38,793 nt of DNA. Origin: an uncultured Bacteroidales bacterium (GTDB taxonomy: Bacteria > Bacteroidota > Bacteroidia > Bacteroidales > F082). Each line of letters opens with the position of its first letter. Position 1 is the stretch's first letter. The stretch covers positions 1 through 38,793 of the forward strand of contig CAJOEZ010000016.1 in NCBI GenBank assembly GCA_905233685.1. Direction: 5' to 3'. Below the pieces are notes generated by a model. That model was not told the origin of the DNA. It ran no database searches and worked only from the letters and a program-made list of their open reading frames with translations. The translations under genes were made by a program, and so were the position numbers. Positions 25,501 through 33,882 of the stretch are shown one piece after another.

Positions 25501-27923
25501 TACATGCTTTCCAAACTGAATTCTCCTTGATAGGGTTGCAACAGCCTGTATTCGTAAGCCTTTCTTGCGTAATAATGGTATTTCACCAAGCGGTTCATGG
25601 CGCGTTGTCTCATTTTTTCAACACACTGCATGGCTTGCAGGTCGCGTTTGCTGTTGCCTTCAAAAACATCATTTCGCAAAGCATCCAAAGTGACCATCTC
25701 GTTGCTGACTTCGCTTGTCAAGCTAACGATATTGACCATTGTTTGTGTAAGAATTGCCCCCAACTCTTCGTAATTCCGCTGAAGTTTTGCTATTTCAGCT
25801 TTGAGGTTTTGATACTCAGTCGATTCCGAACAAAGCTTGTCAAGCTCAGCCTGGACTTGAGCATCGGGCGCCGAACTCTTGGACATCACTTCATGAAGAT
25901 TGGTGATACTGTTATATACTGGCCCAATGACGGATTTCAGACTGTTATAGCTGTCTTTGAGTTGATGGCCCGTTTCTCCGAGATGGTTCAAATCAATGCC
26001 GTCAATAGCATTCTGCAATGTTCCTAATGCCGATTCATAGTCGAAATTGGTGATGCTTTGATAGGCATCCGTAATGGAACTCTCATAACCGTAGGTGTCG
26101 GACAGACCAAAATAGTCTGAACCCACGGTTTGAACGACCGACACCAACCCGCTGGCTACTGAACCATAAACGGGAATGCAATTGAGTGCTGCCTTGACAA
26201 TGCCAAATGCTTTGTTAAGACGATTCCTCTTTTTCACATTGTGTTTGGCTTTCCGCAACAATTCGGCCTGTACCTGTTCAAATCTGTTTTGGGTTGTTTC
26301 AATCTGATTCCGAAGTACCTCGATTTTGTCTTCCAAAACGGGGATGTCTGCTATCAGCGAATTGATTTGGCTTTGCGTCGCTAATATTTCACTTTGCGTT
26401 TGATTGGCAGCAAATTCGCTTGCCGTGACCCAACTTGCCAATGTCTGGTCAATGTGTTGTAACCAATAATTGAGATACAACGTAGGCATGGCGCGGTCAA
26501 TCTCATTGTTGAAATTGTTCAGAAGCACCTCAAACGACAACATGGGCACCCAACCGAGCGGGTTGCCGAAATAGTCGAGGTTCTCGTTGAGCTGATAGAG
26601 CATGCCTTCCAACTCTATCGCTTGGTCTTGTAACTCGACCTGCAAAGTGGCATCGAAATCGTCCCATTCGTCAGAGGCCTCAAACTCGTTGATGAGGTTG
26701 TAGTAATCATTGGCCGTGGTCTTGGAGTAACTGAAATAATTGTTCAAATACGAATCATTGATATGCCTGATGACCGCCGCAATATAATAGGGATGAATCC
26801 AAGAATATTTCTCGTTGCTCAGCTCGAAATGCCCGTTCTCACCCATTTGGCCTACGCCAATGATAGATTCGCCATCATACTTCAAGCCCGCACATCCTCT
26901 TGAGAAGTCGCAATAGTTCTCAATATTAATAGGTGCAGTCAGAATACCGCCGTTGCCGCCATTACCTGGTGTTCCGTTGCTGTTGGCGCATTGTCCCTGT
27001 GCCCCGTTGAGGATAAACCTTTTGGCAAAATCGGATTTAAGATTTTTGATATGGAGCGTTATATTTCCCGCGTTTTCACCATTCATGCCCATTTCGTTGG
27101 TATGTATTCCGTTTACGGACGGTGTTGTGTTTATATATGCTATCTCATTCCCATTATCCTCAAAGATGATTTCCTTAGCATAAATGTTTACATTAGTATG
27201 CGGAAATGAAAGAGCCGAGCGAATGTAGATTTTTTCAGCGAAAATGTTCAATTCGTATAGGTCTTCTCGTCCGCTTAACCCCCAAACCTTGTTCTGCACA
27301 TTGTTATCAAAAACAATGTCTTTGCCTGAAATGCTGTAACTATAGGCGTCCCTATATGCGTTGTTCAAAAACACCTGTGTTTGCGATTTCGCAAGGATGG
27401 TATATTCTTCGTACGAAGGCATTTCACCCAAGCTTTGGATGGCGAGGTTCTCAGGCACCACTTCGGGGATGAGGGTGAACTCAACCGTTTGTGACAAGCT
27501 ATTCCATCCCGCTGTGGCTGTGAATGTCACATGAAAGGTTATGTAATCACCGGCATCGGGATAGAACTTGAACCGCCCCGTGGCTTCATTGAACTCAAAG
27601 GGCCCGATAGGCACTTGGTCAACTTCATAACTATAGACAATGTTGCTTGAATGCAGCGAATCTGCTGTAACATAAAAGCCGATTCCGTCCTCAAAAAAGC
27701 GAACGGTCTGGTCGGGAATATGCTCGATTTCATAATGCGGGAGCGAGTCTAATATGATGTCGTGTATATACAATCCCGAATTGGTGTAAACATAGTTATC
27801 AGCGGTGGTTTCTCCTATGGCAGGAGGATAGGCTGGGAGCAGGTTGACATACTTGGCCGACGATTGCGAAAAGGCCGTCATGCCAATGAATGTCAGCAAT
27901 ATGGAATAAAACAGTCTTTTCAT
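22509..27923 (-). CDS. Giant secreted T9SS cargo protein with helical/coiled-coil centre
   Basis: 1804 residues. Signal peptide 1-19; N-terminal beta-rich region with Gly/Asn stretch (GTPGNGGNGG, ~315-330); a long helical domain (~390-870) of alternating coiled coils with one hydrophobic hairpin-like stretch at ~569-600 (AFGIVKAALNCIPVYGSVAS, then GLVSVVQTVG); a BACON-like domain (~1130-1220); one Flg_new/InlB-type repeat (GYTFVNWTENG); two copies of a ~90-residue module (IGAFCGNECRG and LAVFAGGECRG) flanking KSQNDGYASYL repeats; and a T9SS type A sorting domain from about 1727 (LFPNPV to KLVVE). It should be exported and anchored on the surface. Helical bundle plus hydrophobic hairpin recalls alpha-pore-forming toxins, but this is only a resemblance. 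The gene starts 5 bases after the collar-domain gene ends. Confidence 0.85.
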   Translation of the reverse strand: MKRLFYSILLTFIGMTAFSQSSAKYVNLLPAYPPAIGETTADNYVYTNSGLYIHDIILDSLPHYEIEHIPDQTVRFFEDGIGFYVTADSLHSSNIVYSYEVDQVPIGPFEFNEATGRFKFYPDAGDYITFHVTFTATAGWNSLSQTVEFTLIPEVVPENLAIQSLGEMPSYEEYTILAKSQTQVFLNNAYRDAYSYSISGKDIVFDNNVQNKVWGLSGREDLYELNIFAEKIYIRSALSFPHTNVNIYAKEIIFEDNGNEIAYINTTPSVNGIHTNEMGMNGENAGNITLHIKNLKSDFAKRFILNGAQGQCANSNGTPGNGGNGGILTAPINIENYCDFSRGCAGLKYDGESIIGVGQMGENGHFELSNEKYSWIHPYYIAAVIRHINDSYLNNYFSYSKTTANDYYNLINEFEASDEWDDFDATLQVELQDQAIELEGMLYQLNENLDYFGNPLGWVPMLSFEVLLNNFNNEIDRAMPTLYLNYWLQHIDQTLASWVTASEFAANQTQSEILATQSQINSLIADIPVLEDKIEVLRNQIETTQNRFEQVQAELLRKAKHNVKKRNRLNKAFGIVKAALNCIPVYGSVASGLVSVVQTVGSDYFGLSDTYGYESSITDAYQSITNFDYESALGTLQNAIDGIDLNHLGETGHQLKDSYNSLKSVIGPVYNSITNLHEVMSKSSAPDAQVQAELDKLCSESTEYQNLKAEIAKLQRNYEELGAILTQTMVNIVSLTSEVSNEMVTLDALRNDVFEGNSKRDLQAMQCVEKMRQRAMNRLVKYHYYARKAYEYRLLQPYQGEFSLESMYNRLEIMIDQGQVIFDNSTPANPAAYTTLSALFREEVSGMIENVIDELVYNAPEQTTTISFVVPREVLDKINANEEYDLNMFDLGLFPPNEENVRIVGFDVQYMEAHTEGNVGMSTYMDLDLKHNGISRFRKNGEIYWFNHVSKSTQNPHPNTWSIRYNPLSQQTTIIEPSLATQSLLYSLLNSNVANTMLFSRPAAWSDIIMSKDVHTTGNADVVIDSLILSLQYDFTDRPNEIRNIDIATSGNLLPYITCSEVDRNGRGNGKGSFHRSYNRSSGTVTFTALEQHGSYHFVNWTDRLGNIVSENTALTINKLTDQFYRANYERWIPVISVADTILVSTEGGEYEVQIRNVGLGDIEMDWYVSDSLSTWVHLNGIAEGIDDGSFTFTYESNINGGMRIDSLEILAPEIEGMSKMIYIVQYDESHMEISASVNPEGAGTVVGTGFYEQGNLCTLTAMPNEGYTFVNWTENGVVVSTEATYAFTVTTNRNLVANFVFGYHWNVNTYDYPSTMTIIGIIRINGVEQTTNTLEIGAFCGNECRGREQLTDQYYSSLGHYFVFLTIYGDDGNSISFRLYDHALGEELDLSCASITFATNATIGNASNPHVFDFDSGSITQTTNFNSGWNWWSSYIELEGIDGLAILQSGLGTSGMMVKSQNDGYASYLAGYGWYGSLSSIYNESTYQIRASQACTVEMTGSVANPTAHPITLNRGWTWVGYPVNANLSVTEALSGITSQTNDMLKSQNDGFASYLEGFGWYGSLNLLHPGMGLMYKSNNSSNITLTYPNSGTRTDLRANQTTENNHWRPNLNAYPDNMSVMAVVELNGEEVQGEQYELAVFAGGECRGSARLLYVEPINRYMAFLTVAGDESAELYFGFYNTETGEVETQCITSLLYETNAVIGSFDEPYIVRFRHNTGLDEWDNFVKLFPNPVARGQRVSLGLPEETGEVRVETINALGAVVETRRAMSLQTITAPSTPGVYTLIISVEGKGMCYRKLVVE
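22603..22632. repeat. GTAGAGAC-type palindrome inside the T9SS domain
   Basis: TGTAGAGACA / TGTCTCTACA 10-bp arms with a mostly paired GCGCGC centre. It is read on the minus strand as VETRRAMSLQ within the sorting domain. Related to the palindrome at 10113-10146. Confidence 0.65.
22834..22857. repeat. Degenerate GTAGAGAC-type palindrome in the giant gene
   Basis: AGAGAC / GTCTCT arms with a partly paired centre (G-T wobbles). It is read as VETQCITSL. It could be coincidental; included because of the full copy 230 bases away. Confidence 0.35.
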
Positions 27924-27928
27924 GGCTG

Positions 27929-28858
27929 TCAGTATTTGATGATGTAGTTCACATAAACGTTTTTCGGACGGTTGTCGCTGCCAACAGGAACAACACGAGA
28001 AGCATCAAAATGCATCATTCGTGGTCCATCACATCCTCCAGTACCATTCCAATCTTTTCCACTTTCAGAACCATACAAAGCCCCAGAATATCCAGCAGTT
28101 CCAAAAGGAGCTCTTGTACCTAATCCCGATGATCCTGTAATATTCCTAATAGCGTCGCCCTGATAGCTACCTACATGGTTACCCGTATTTCCGCCGTTAT
28201 GCAACACTATTCTATTTTCAGCATCGGCATCGTTGCCAGAATTGCCTGAAACACCGCGCAGGAACATGCCCCTAAGGTCGGGGAGATTGAATGTGGTGGA
28301 GCCATCGCCTGTGCCCCAGCAAACGCCAATGGCGTTGTATAGATTGGCATACTCTGCACGGCTTACTGCGGAGCCGTCGCAGAGTATCCATCCGTAGGGA
28401 ATGTTTTCAACAGGGCCAGCAAAGGGGACAATCATTCCGGCGGGAAACAAAATGGCGTTGTAGGCTACTTCGGAGTAAGGCGAACTGGGCAGTTGCGAGA
28501 AACTCACTTCCCTGTAAGTGCTGCCTTCTTGGATTTCGATCTTCAGCCAATAATAGATGGCAGCGAAGTTAACATCCAAGTAGTTGCTGACGATGCTGCT
28601 TGCATCACGTTGTCCGCTTCCCACATTAATGCCAAAGCACCCTGAAATGTCGGTGTGGGCGGTGTGGGTTTCAACCCAGGTTGGTGAACTCGCGTTTTGT
28701 CCTGGGTATAAGGAGACACGGAGGTTTACGTCGGTGTCGGCAAGCAACACGCCGCTTGTGTTTCTGACTACGGCCTGGTAATTGAAACCAAGGCCACTGT
28801 TTTGCGCATAGGCAGTTATGACTGCCAGACATGCGATGATAAGAATAGCTCTTTTCAT
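27929..28858 (-). CDS. Secreted protein with phage tail collar domain
   Basis: 309 residues. Signal peptide 1-19 (TAYAQ), then a Bacteroidetes surface-type N-terminal sandwich (LGFNYQAVVRN...GVLLADTDVNLRVSLY) to ~130, a phage tail collar domain at ~138-202 (FPAGMIVPFAG, GWILCDGSAVSRAEYANLY, FNLPDLRGMFLRG), and a Gly/Asn-rich tail resembling a tail-fibre tip. No T9SS sorting domain. Collar domains occur at phage tail-fibre ends; secreted versions are probably adhesin-like. First gene of the operon with the 1804-residue protein (5-base gap); the long leader upstream contains a strong hairpin. Confidence 0.88.
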   Translation of the reverse strand: MKRAILIIACLAVITAYAQNSGLGFNYQAVVRNTSGVLLADTDVNLRVSLYPGQNASSPTWVETHTAHTDISGCFGINVGSGQRDASSIVSNYLDVNFAAIYYWLKIEIQEGSTYREVSFSQLPSSPYSEVAYNAILFPAGMIVPFAGPVENIPYGWILCDGSAVSRAEYANLYNAIGVCWGTGDGSTTFNLPDLRGMFLRGVSGNSGNDADAENRIVLHNGGNTGNHVGSYQGDAIRNITGSSGLGTRAPFGTAGYSGALYGSESGKDWNGTGGCDGPRMMHFDASRVVPVGSDNRPKNVYVNYIIKY

Positions 28859-29138
28859 AATGATAAATTTTAGATGTTAGATGATTGTATTAGGTATTTT
28901 TATATAAAGTTATATCGTGAACTTCTGTTTAAGACGGAGGTTCTAGCATACCTTTTACCACAACAAGAAAGTCCACGATATATCTACGCGGACGTTCCAC
29001 TTTCTTGGTGATAAAAGAAACTTGCTAGATTTCCGTCTTACAAAGAAAAGCGAAAACGCCTTTATTACTGCTTATTTATGATGTTCGTCTGTTATTGCTT
29101 CATTCAGATGAGATTGGTTAGAGTTTTAGTTGTTTTCG
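28859..29138 (-). promoter_or_regulatory. Long 5' leader of the collar/giant-protein operon
   Basis: About 280 bases between the predicted start site (~29138) and the ATG at 28858. No reading frame of note. It holds the 111-nt hairpin at 28930-29040 and AT-rich sequence close to the start codon. Together with the promoter it accounts for the 332-base gap between genes. Confidence 0.5.
28930..29040. ncRNA. 111-nt imperfect hairpin in the operon leader
   Basis: Outer arms TAAGACGGAGGTTCTAGCA / TGCTAGATTTCCGTCTTA, middle arms CTTTTACCAC / GGTGATAAAAG and inner arms AAGAAAGT / ACTTTCTT pair over nearly the whole length, with a loop near GATATATCTACGC. It could be a regulatory RNA structure in the leader, a separate small RNA or a small palindromic insertion. 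The long hairpin is seen in the sequence; the role is unknown. Confidence 0.5.
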
Positions 29139-29142
29139 GGGG

Positions 29143-29173
29143 CAAATATACAACAATTTTGGCACGGTGCAAA
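29143..29173 (-). promoter_or_regulatory. Promoter of the collar/giant-protein operon
   Basis: TTTG (29173-29170), a 19-base spacer and TATATTTG (29150-29143) on the minus strand: a full match to the Bacteroidetes consensus. Confidence 0.75.
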
Positions 29174-29190
29174 GAATAGGCGTGAAAAAG

Positions 29191-30054
29191 TTAATCTCCC
29201 GCTTCTTTGGGCAACTCCATCACTTCGGCATCCTCAACGGGTGCGAGGTAGTCCGAGGCCTTGGCAGGGGAGACTACACTGTGGCCTAATTCCTGCTCCA
29301 AGTCTTTCCGTGCGTTTTTGGCTATTCTGCCTCCGGCTTGGGCAGTTTGTCGGCTTTCGTCAAAGCCTTTCGGATTGCGTTGCCGTGAGATTTCCGTTGT
29401 GGCCACTTCCGCCAACGTGTTGAGTGCCAGCTCTATGTTGGTCATGTTGTCGCGCAGGTTTTCTTTGGTGAGGCCTTTGTATTGCTTGTATTCGCCCGTG
29501 GTCATTCCACTCCATGCCTTGGTGAGTACGTTCGTCAGGATGGCGAAGTCCTTTTGCTCATGGATGCCCGAGCGTTCCCATTCGTCAGTTAGTTCCTTCC
29601 GCATTTTGATGGACTTCATGCGCTCGTTAATCCAGCGGTCGCTGTAGCCTTGTCGGCGGTAGTCCTCCACGGCCATTTGGAAGGTGAGTTCAGGGTCAAT
29701 CATTTGGTCAATGCGTTGTGCACCAACTTCGGCGAGCCAACGTTTCAAAGGTTCTGCCTTGGGCGACGGTATTGACTGGATGATTCTGAAAATGCCCTCA
29801 AGGTCTGCGGATTGGGTCTGATAAGTTTTACCATCTGATGCTTTCATTCGAGTAGGGGTACAAATTGTACCCCACCTCAAATTCAGTTCAGGGTCACGCG
29901 AGCGCATACGCTTAATGTATTGTTTGACATCCGTACTATCTGTCAGCACTTGTACGATGTCTGAAACGGAGAAAAAATACTTCCCCTTTTCAGCGTCCCA
30001 AACGATGCGAACTTGCTTGTTATCAAATAGTTGTACTGCAAAATCCTGTTCCAT
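29191..30054 (-). CDS. BRO-N domain / DinD-type protein (intact paralogue)
   Basis: 287 residues, gapless through at least the first 76 residues with the broken copy at 16496-17338. BRO-N-type start (VRIVWDAEKGKYFFSVSDIVQVLTD), then FRIIQSIPSPKAEPLKRW, the SDRWINERMKS block whose tryptophan is mutated to a stop in the other copy, KELTDEWERSG and a C-terminal LGHSVVSPAKASDYLAP. Such proteins are related to phage antirepressors and DNA-damage-inducible protein D; the role in free-living bacteria is not clear. The start at 30054 is preceded by a full promoter. An earlier in-frame ATG at 30189 would run through it. A perfect palindrome lies at codons 61-67. Confidence 0.88.
   Translation of the reverse strand: MEQDFAVQLFDNKQVRIVWDAEKGKYFFSVSDIVQVLTDSTDVKQYIKRMRSRDPELNLRWGTICTPTRMKASDGKTYQTQSADLEGIFRIIQSIPSPKAEPLKRWLAEVGAQRIDQMIDPELTFQMAVEDYRRQGYSDRWINERMKSIKMRKELTDEWERSGIHEQKDFAILTNVLTKAWSGMTTGEYKQYKGLTKENLRDNMTNIELALNTLAEVATTEISRQRNPKGFDESRQTAQAGGRIAKNARKDLEQELGHSVVSPAKASDYLAPVEDAEVMELPKEAGD
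29855..29873. promoter_or_regulatory. 19-bp perfect palindrome inside the BRO-N/DinD gene
   Basis: GGGGTACAA-A-TTGTACCCC, 9-bp arms around one base, centred 190 bases after the start codon. It matches the position but not the flanks of the palindrome at 17136-17160. Confidence 0.75.
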
Positions 30055-30087
30055 AATGATACCTTTCTGTGATTGAATTACAAAGCA

Positions 30088-30118
30088 CAAAGTTACAAAA
30101 ATCCCGGAACAAAGCAAA
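30088..30118 (-). promoter_or_regulatory. Promoter of the BRO-N/DinD gene
   Basis: TTTG (30118-30115), 19 bases and TAACTTTG (30095-30088) on the minus strand. No near-copy of the 28-bp module found before the broken paralogue. Confidence 0.7.
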
Positions 30119-30159
30119 GAAAAGCCCGTGAAAAAGATGGCGCAAAAGGGAAAAGTGTT

Positions 30160-30167
30160 TAATTTTG
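30160..30167 (+). promoter_or_regulatory. Promoter -7 box of pepE
   Basis: TAATTTTG followed by C, 30 bases before the ATG at 30198. No convincing -33 element. Confidence 0.45.
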
Positions 30168-30197
30168 CGGCATAAAACCAACAAAACATTTATCATC

Positions 30198-30971
30198 ATG
30201 AGATTACTACTGATCAGCAATTCGACCAACTTCGGCGAGAACTATTTAGCATGGGCATCGACCCAGATTGAGCTTTTCTGCTTGCAGAACCATATTAATA
30301 AGGAGAGCCGCATCATCTTCGTGCCTTTCGCGGGCGTCAACATCGGCGGCAAGGCCTATCCTGAGAGCTATGACGCTTACGAAACGCGCGTGAAGACCGT
30401 GTTTCACGAGAAGTTCGGCTTGGACAACTTCACCTCCGTGCATCATTTCGACGACAAGGTGAAGGCCGTCAACGAGGCCGACTGCATCGTGGTGGGCGGC
30501 GGCAACACTTTCCATTTGGTGGCCGAGATGCACCGCTACGGCCTGATGGAGGCCATCCGCAACCGCGCCTTGGCTGGCGTGCCTTACATGGGCTGGAGTG
30601 CCGGCTCCAATGTGGCTTGCCCCACGCTCTGCACCACCAACGACATGCCGATTGTGCAGCCCGCCTCGTTCAAGTGCCTCAATCTGGTGCCTTTCCAAAT
30701 CAACCCGCACTACCTTGACCCGCACCCTGAAATCGACAAGATGATTAAGCATGGCGGTGAGACGCGCCAAGACCGTATCAACGAGTACCTTGCTGTGAAC
30801 CAAAATGTTACGGTAGTTGGTTTGCGCGAGGCGACGGCTCTTTGGGTGACCGACGGCCAAATGCTGCTCAAAGGCGGCAAGAAGATGATCGTGATGCGCT
30901 ACGGCAAGGAAGCCGTTGAAATCGACCCGAACTCTGATGTGACATTCTTGCTTGAGGGTGGAGCGGCGTAA
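30198..30971 (+). CDS. pepE: Dipeptidase E (alpha-aspartyl dipeptidase, family S51)
   Basis: 257-residue cytoplasmic peptidase that hydrolyses Asp-X dipeptides. The catalytic triad is visible as S134 (GWSAGSN), D149 (TTNDMP) and H171 (INPHYLD). The spacings of 15 and 22 residues equal those of E. coli PepE Ser120-Asp135-His157. GGGNTFHL forms the oxyanion region. Start at 30198 (MRLLLISNST), the family N-terminus. An in-frame ATG at 30165 would overlap the promoter. Single gene, divergent from the BRO-N gene. Confidence 0.95.
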   Translation: MRLLLISNSTNFGENYLAWASTQIELFCLQNHINKESRIIFVPFAGVNIGGKAYPESYDAYETRVKTVFHEKFGLDNFTSVHHFDDKVKAVNEADCIVVGGGNTFHLVAEMHRYGLMEAIRNRALAGVPYMGWSAGSNVACPTLCTTNDMPIVQPASFKCLNLVPFQINPHYLDPHPEIDKMIKHGGETRQDRINEYLAVNQNVTVVGLREATALWVTDGQMLLKGGKKMIVMRYGKEAVEIDPNSDVTFLLEGGAA

Positions 30972-31168
30972 ACCGTTTTCTTCCCCTTCTGTGAAGGTTT
31001 GTTTCCAAGTTGAATGGGAGTTGTGCTTTCTGCAATTTTGTCACATTTTAATCTCCTAATCCTTTGGTTTTCTGTCAAATTGGCACAAATTTAGCCATAA
31101 TTTCATTGCGTGTGAATTGGCCGAGATTTTGATGTCCTTTTGCCGTCAAAAAGAAAGGAAAACAAACC

Positions 31169-33757
31169 ATGAACATCAACCAATTCACAATCAAATCACA
31201 GGAAGCCATCGGGAAGGCGCAGGAGATTGCACAATCGCACCAGAGCCAGACCGTGGAGAACTTCCACCTGCTGAAGGGTATGATTCTGAGCGATGACTAC
31301 TTGGTGCCCAACCTTATGAAGAAGTTGGGTGTCAATATCTCGCGACTGAATGATGCTCTGGATCAGGCAATTAACAATCAACCACGCACGAGCGGCTCCG
31401 AATTGTATTACTCCTCTGAGGTCAGCAAGACCTTCAACGACGCCATCGCGCTTGCCAAGAAGATGGGCGATGAATATGTTTCCATCGAGCACCTGTTGCT
31501 GGCCGTCTTTGAGAGCAGCAGCACGGCCTCGCAGATGATGAAAGACCAAGGCATCCGCAAGGATGACCTCGAAAAAGCCATCATGCAGTTCCGCAAGGGC
31601 AAGAAGGTGGACTCGCAGGATGCCGAGCAGAACTATGACAGCCTGAACCGTTTCGCCAAGAACCTGAACGAACTCGCCCAACAGGGAAAGCTCGACCCCG
31701 TGATTGGCCGTGACGAGGAGATTCGTCGTGTGCTGCAAATCCTGAGCCGACGCACCAAGAACAACCCTATATTAATAGGTGAGCCGGGCGTGGGTAAGAC
31801 CGCCATCGTGGAGGGTCTGGCTCAGCGTATCGTCAACCGCGATGTGCCGGAAAACCTGAAGAGCAAGACTGTGTTCAGCTTGGACATGGGCGCGTTGCTG
31901 GCCGGTGCCAAATACAAGGGCGAGTTTGAGGAACGTCTGAAGAACGTCGTCAAGGAGGTCGTGGATAGTGATGGCGAGGTCATCCTGTTTATCGATGAGA
32001 TTCACACCTTGGTCGGTGCAGGCGGCGGCGAAGGCGCCATGGATGCGGCCAACATCCTGAAGCCGGCCCTGTCGCGTGGCGAACTGCGGGCCATCGGTGC
32101 CACCACCTTGAAGGAATACCAACAGTATTTCGAGAAAGACAAGGCATTGGAGCGTCGTTTCCAGAAGGTTATGGTGGATGAGCCTGACGAGGCTTCGGCC
32201 ATCAGCATCCTCCGTGGCTTGAAGGAACGTTACGAAAACCACCATCACATCCGTATCTTGGACGAGGCTATCATTTCGGCAGTGCAACTGTCGGTGCGTT
32301 ACATCAGCGACCGTTTCCTGCCTGACAAGGCCATTGACTTGATTGACGAGGCCGCCTCGCGTCTGAGGCTACAAATTGACTCGATGCCTGAGGAGCTGGA
32401 AGACGTGGAGCGCGCTATTCGCCAATTGGAGATTGAGCGCGAGGCTATCAAGCGCGAAAATGACACCAAGAAAGTGGAGGAGATAGGGAAGGAGCTGGCC
32501 GAACTCAACGACAAGCGTTCCGCTATCAAGGCCAAGTGGGAGACTGAGCGCAACTACGTGGAACTCATCCAGAAGGAAAAGAGCAACATTGAAACCTATA
32601 AGCACCAGGCCGAGGTGGCCGAGCGTGAAGGCGATTACGGCCGTGTGGCTGAGTTGCGTTACGGCAAGATTCGTGAGGCCGAGGCTGCCATCGAGAAGGC
32701 CAAGGCCGACTTGAGTGCAGCCCAAGGCGACCATCCATTGGTAGACGAGGAAGTCGGTGCAGACGATGTGGCTGAAATTGTGTCGCGTTGGACGGGCATT
32801 CCGGTCAACAAGATGATGCAGAGCGAGCGCGAAAAACTTTTGCACCTCGAAGACGAACTGCACAAGCGTGTGGTGGGTCAGGACGAGGCCATTACCGCCG
32901 TCAGCGATGCTATCCGTCGTAGTCGTGCGGGCTTACAGGATGCCAAGCGGCCTATCGGTTCCTTCATCTTCATGGGTACCACGGGCGTGGGTAAAACCGA
33001 GTTGGCCAAGGCCTTGGCCGAGTTCTTGTTCGACGACGAGAACGCCATGGTGCGTATCGATATGTCTGAGTATCAGGAGCGTCACACGGTGTCGCGACTC
33101 ATCGGAGCGCCTCCTGGATATGTGGGCTACGAAGAGAGCGGCCAACTCACCGAGGCTGTGCGCCGTAAGCCGTATTCTGTCATCCTGTTGGACGAAATCG
33201 AAAAGGCTCACCCTGATGTGTTCAACATCCTCTTGCAGGTGCTTGACGACGGCCGTCTGACCGACAACAAAGGCCGTACGGTGGACTTCAAGAACACCAT
33301 CGTCATCATGACTTCCAACATCGGCGCGAACATCATTCAGGAGAACTTCGCCTCGCTGAATGGAAGCAATGCCGAAGAAGTCTTCGAGAAGACCCGCAAT
33401 GAGGTGATGGAGCAACTGAAGCAGTTTATGCGGCCTGAGTTCTTGAACCGTGTCGATGACATCATCATGTTCAAGCCTTTGGACGAGAGCCAGATTGCCG
33501 ACATCGTGAGGATGCAGTTCCGCAGTGTGCAGAAGATGCTGGCCGCCAACGACATCCGCATCGACATCACCGATGCCGCCGTCGACTTCATCGCTAAGCA
33601 GAGCTACAACCCGCAGTACGGTGCGCGTCCCGTGAAGCGTATGATGCAGCGTGAGTTGCTTAACTCGCTCTCGAAGATGATCCTCGCCGAGTCGGTCGAC
33701 AAGAGCAAGACCATTATCGTCGATGTGCAGGGCGACGGGCTGATTTTCAGGAATTAA
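31169..33757 (+). CDS. clpB: ATP-dependent disaggregase ClpB
   Basis: 862-residue cytoplasmic hexameric AAA+ chaperone that rescues aggregated proteins with DnaK. N-domain (1-145), first AAA module with Walker A G204-EPGVGKT and Walker [15 protein letters not shown], a middle coiled-coil domain (~400-525), second AAA module with Walker A G603-TTGVGKT and [14 protein letters not shown], and the C-terminal small domain. Normal length for ClpB and no ClpP-binding loop evident. The 197-base upstream gap has no clear TAnnTTTG box, so heat-shock control cannot be read. A hairpin terminator follows. Confidence 0.98.
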   Translation: MNINQFTIKSQEAIGKAQEIAQSHQSQTVENFHLLKGMILSDDYLVPNLMKKLGVNISRLNDALDQAINNQPRTSGSELYYSSEVSKTFNDAIALAKKMGDEYVSIEHLLLAVFESSSTASQMMKDQGIRKDDLEKAIMQFRKGKKVDSQDAEQNYDSLNRFAKNLNELAQQGKLDPVIGRDEEIRRVLQILSRRTKNNPILIGEPGVGKTAIVEGLAQRIVNRDVPENLKSKTVFSLDMGALLAGAKYKGEFEERLKNVVKEVVDSDGEVILFIDEIHTLVGAGGGEGAMDAANILKPALSRGELRAIGATTLKEYQQYFEKDKALERRFQKVMVDEPDEASAISILRGLKERYENHHHIRILDEAIISAVQLSVRYISDRFLPDKAIDLIDEAASRLRLQIDSMPEELEDVERAIRQLEIEREAIKRENDTKKVEEIGKELAELNDKRSAIKAKWETERNYVELIQKEKSNIETYKHQAEVAEREGDYGRVAELRYGKIREAEAAIEKAKADLSAAQGDHPLVDEEVGADDVAEIVSRWTGIPVNKMMQSEREKLLHLEDELHKRVVGQDEAITAVSDAIRRSRAGLQDAKRPIGSFIFMGTTGVGKTELAKALAEFLFDDENAMVRIDMSEYQERHTVSRLIGAPPGYVGYEESGQLTEAVRRKPYSVILLDEIEKAHPDVFNILLQVLDDGRLTDNKGRTVDFKNTIVIMTSNIGANIIQENFASLNGSNAEEVFEKTRNEVMEQLKQFMRPEFLNRVDDIIMFKPLDESQIADIVRMQFRSVQKMLAANDIRIDITDAAVDFIAKQSYNPQYGARPVKRMMQRELLNSLSKMILAESVDKSKTIIVDVQGDGLIFRN

Positions 33758-33775
33758 GCCTTGCCAAAAATAGTG

Positions 33776-33812
33776 AAAAGCCAGGGAGTGCGAGAGTGCT
33801 TCTTGGCTTTTT
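33776..33812 (+). terminator. Rho-independent terminator of clpB
   Basis: AAAAGCCAGG pairs with CTTGGCTTTT (one G-T) around a 16-base loop, then T-rich sequence, 19 bases after the stop codon. Confidence 0.8.
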
Positions 33813-33882
33813 CTGTATCCAATTGGTACATTGTTTGCACAATATTTCAGCTGTTTTTGAGTTAAATTAGAAATATATTGTT

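Noticed and set aside
28930..29040. Invertible (phase-variable) promoter flanked by the leader inverted repeats
   Set aside because: The promoter at 29143-29173 lies outside the repeats, the interior is itself palindromic, and no invertase gene is nearby.
28859..29190. Retron or diversity-generating element, suggested by the long hairpin and the fibre-tip-like protein
   Set aside because: No reverse transcriptase gene and no template/variable repeat pair were seen in the window.
30165..30197. Upstream in-frame ATG for pepE
   Set aside because: It would include the -7 promoter region and add residues not found in the family N-terminus.
31080..31095. TTGGCACAAATTTAGC before clpB as a sigma-54 promoter
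   Set aside because: The -24 half fits but the -12 half is TTAGC rather than TTGC with correct spacing. One mismatch in AT-rich DNA is weak evidence.
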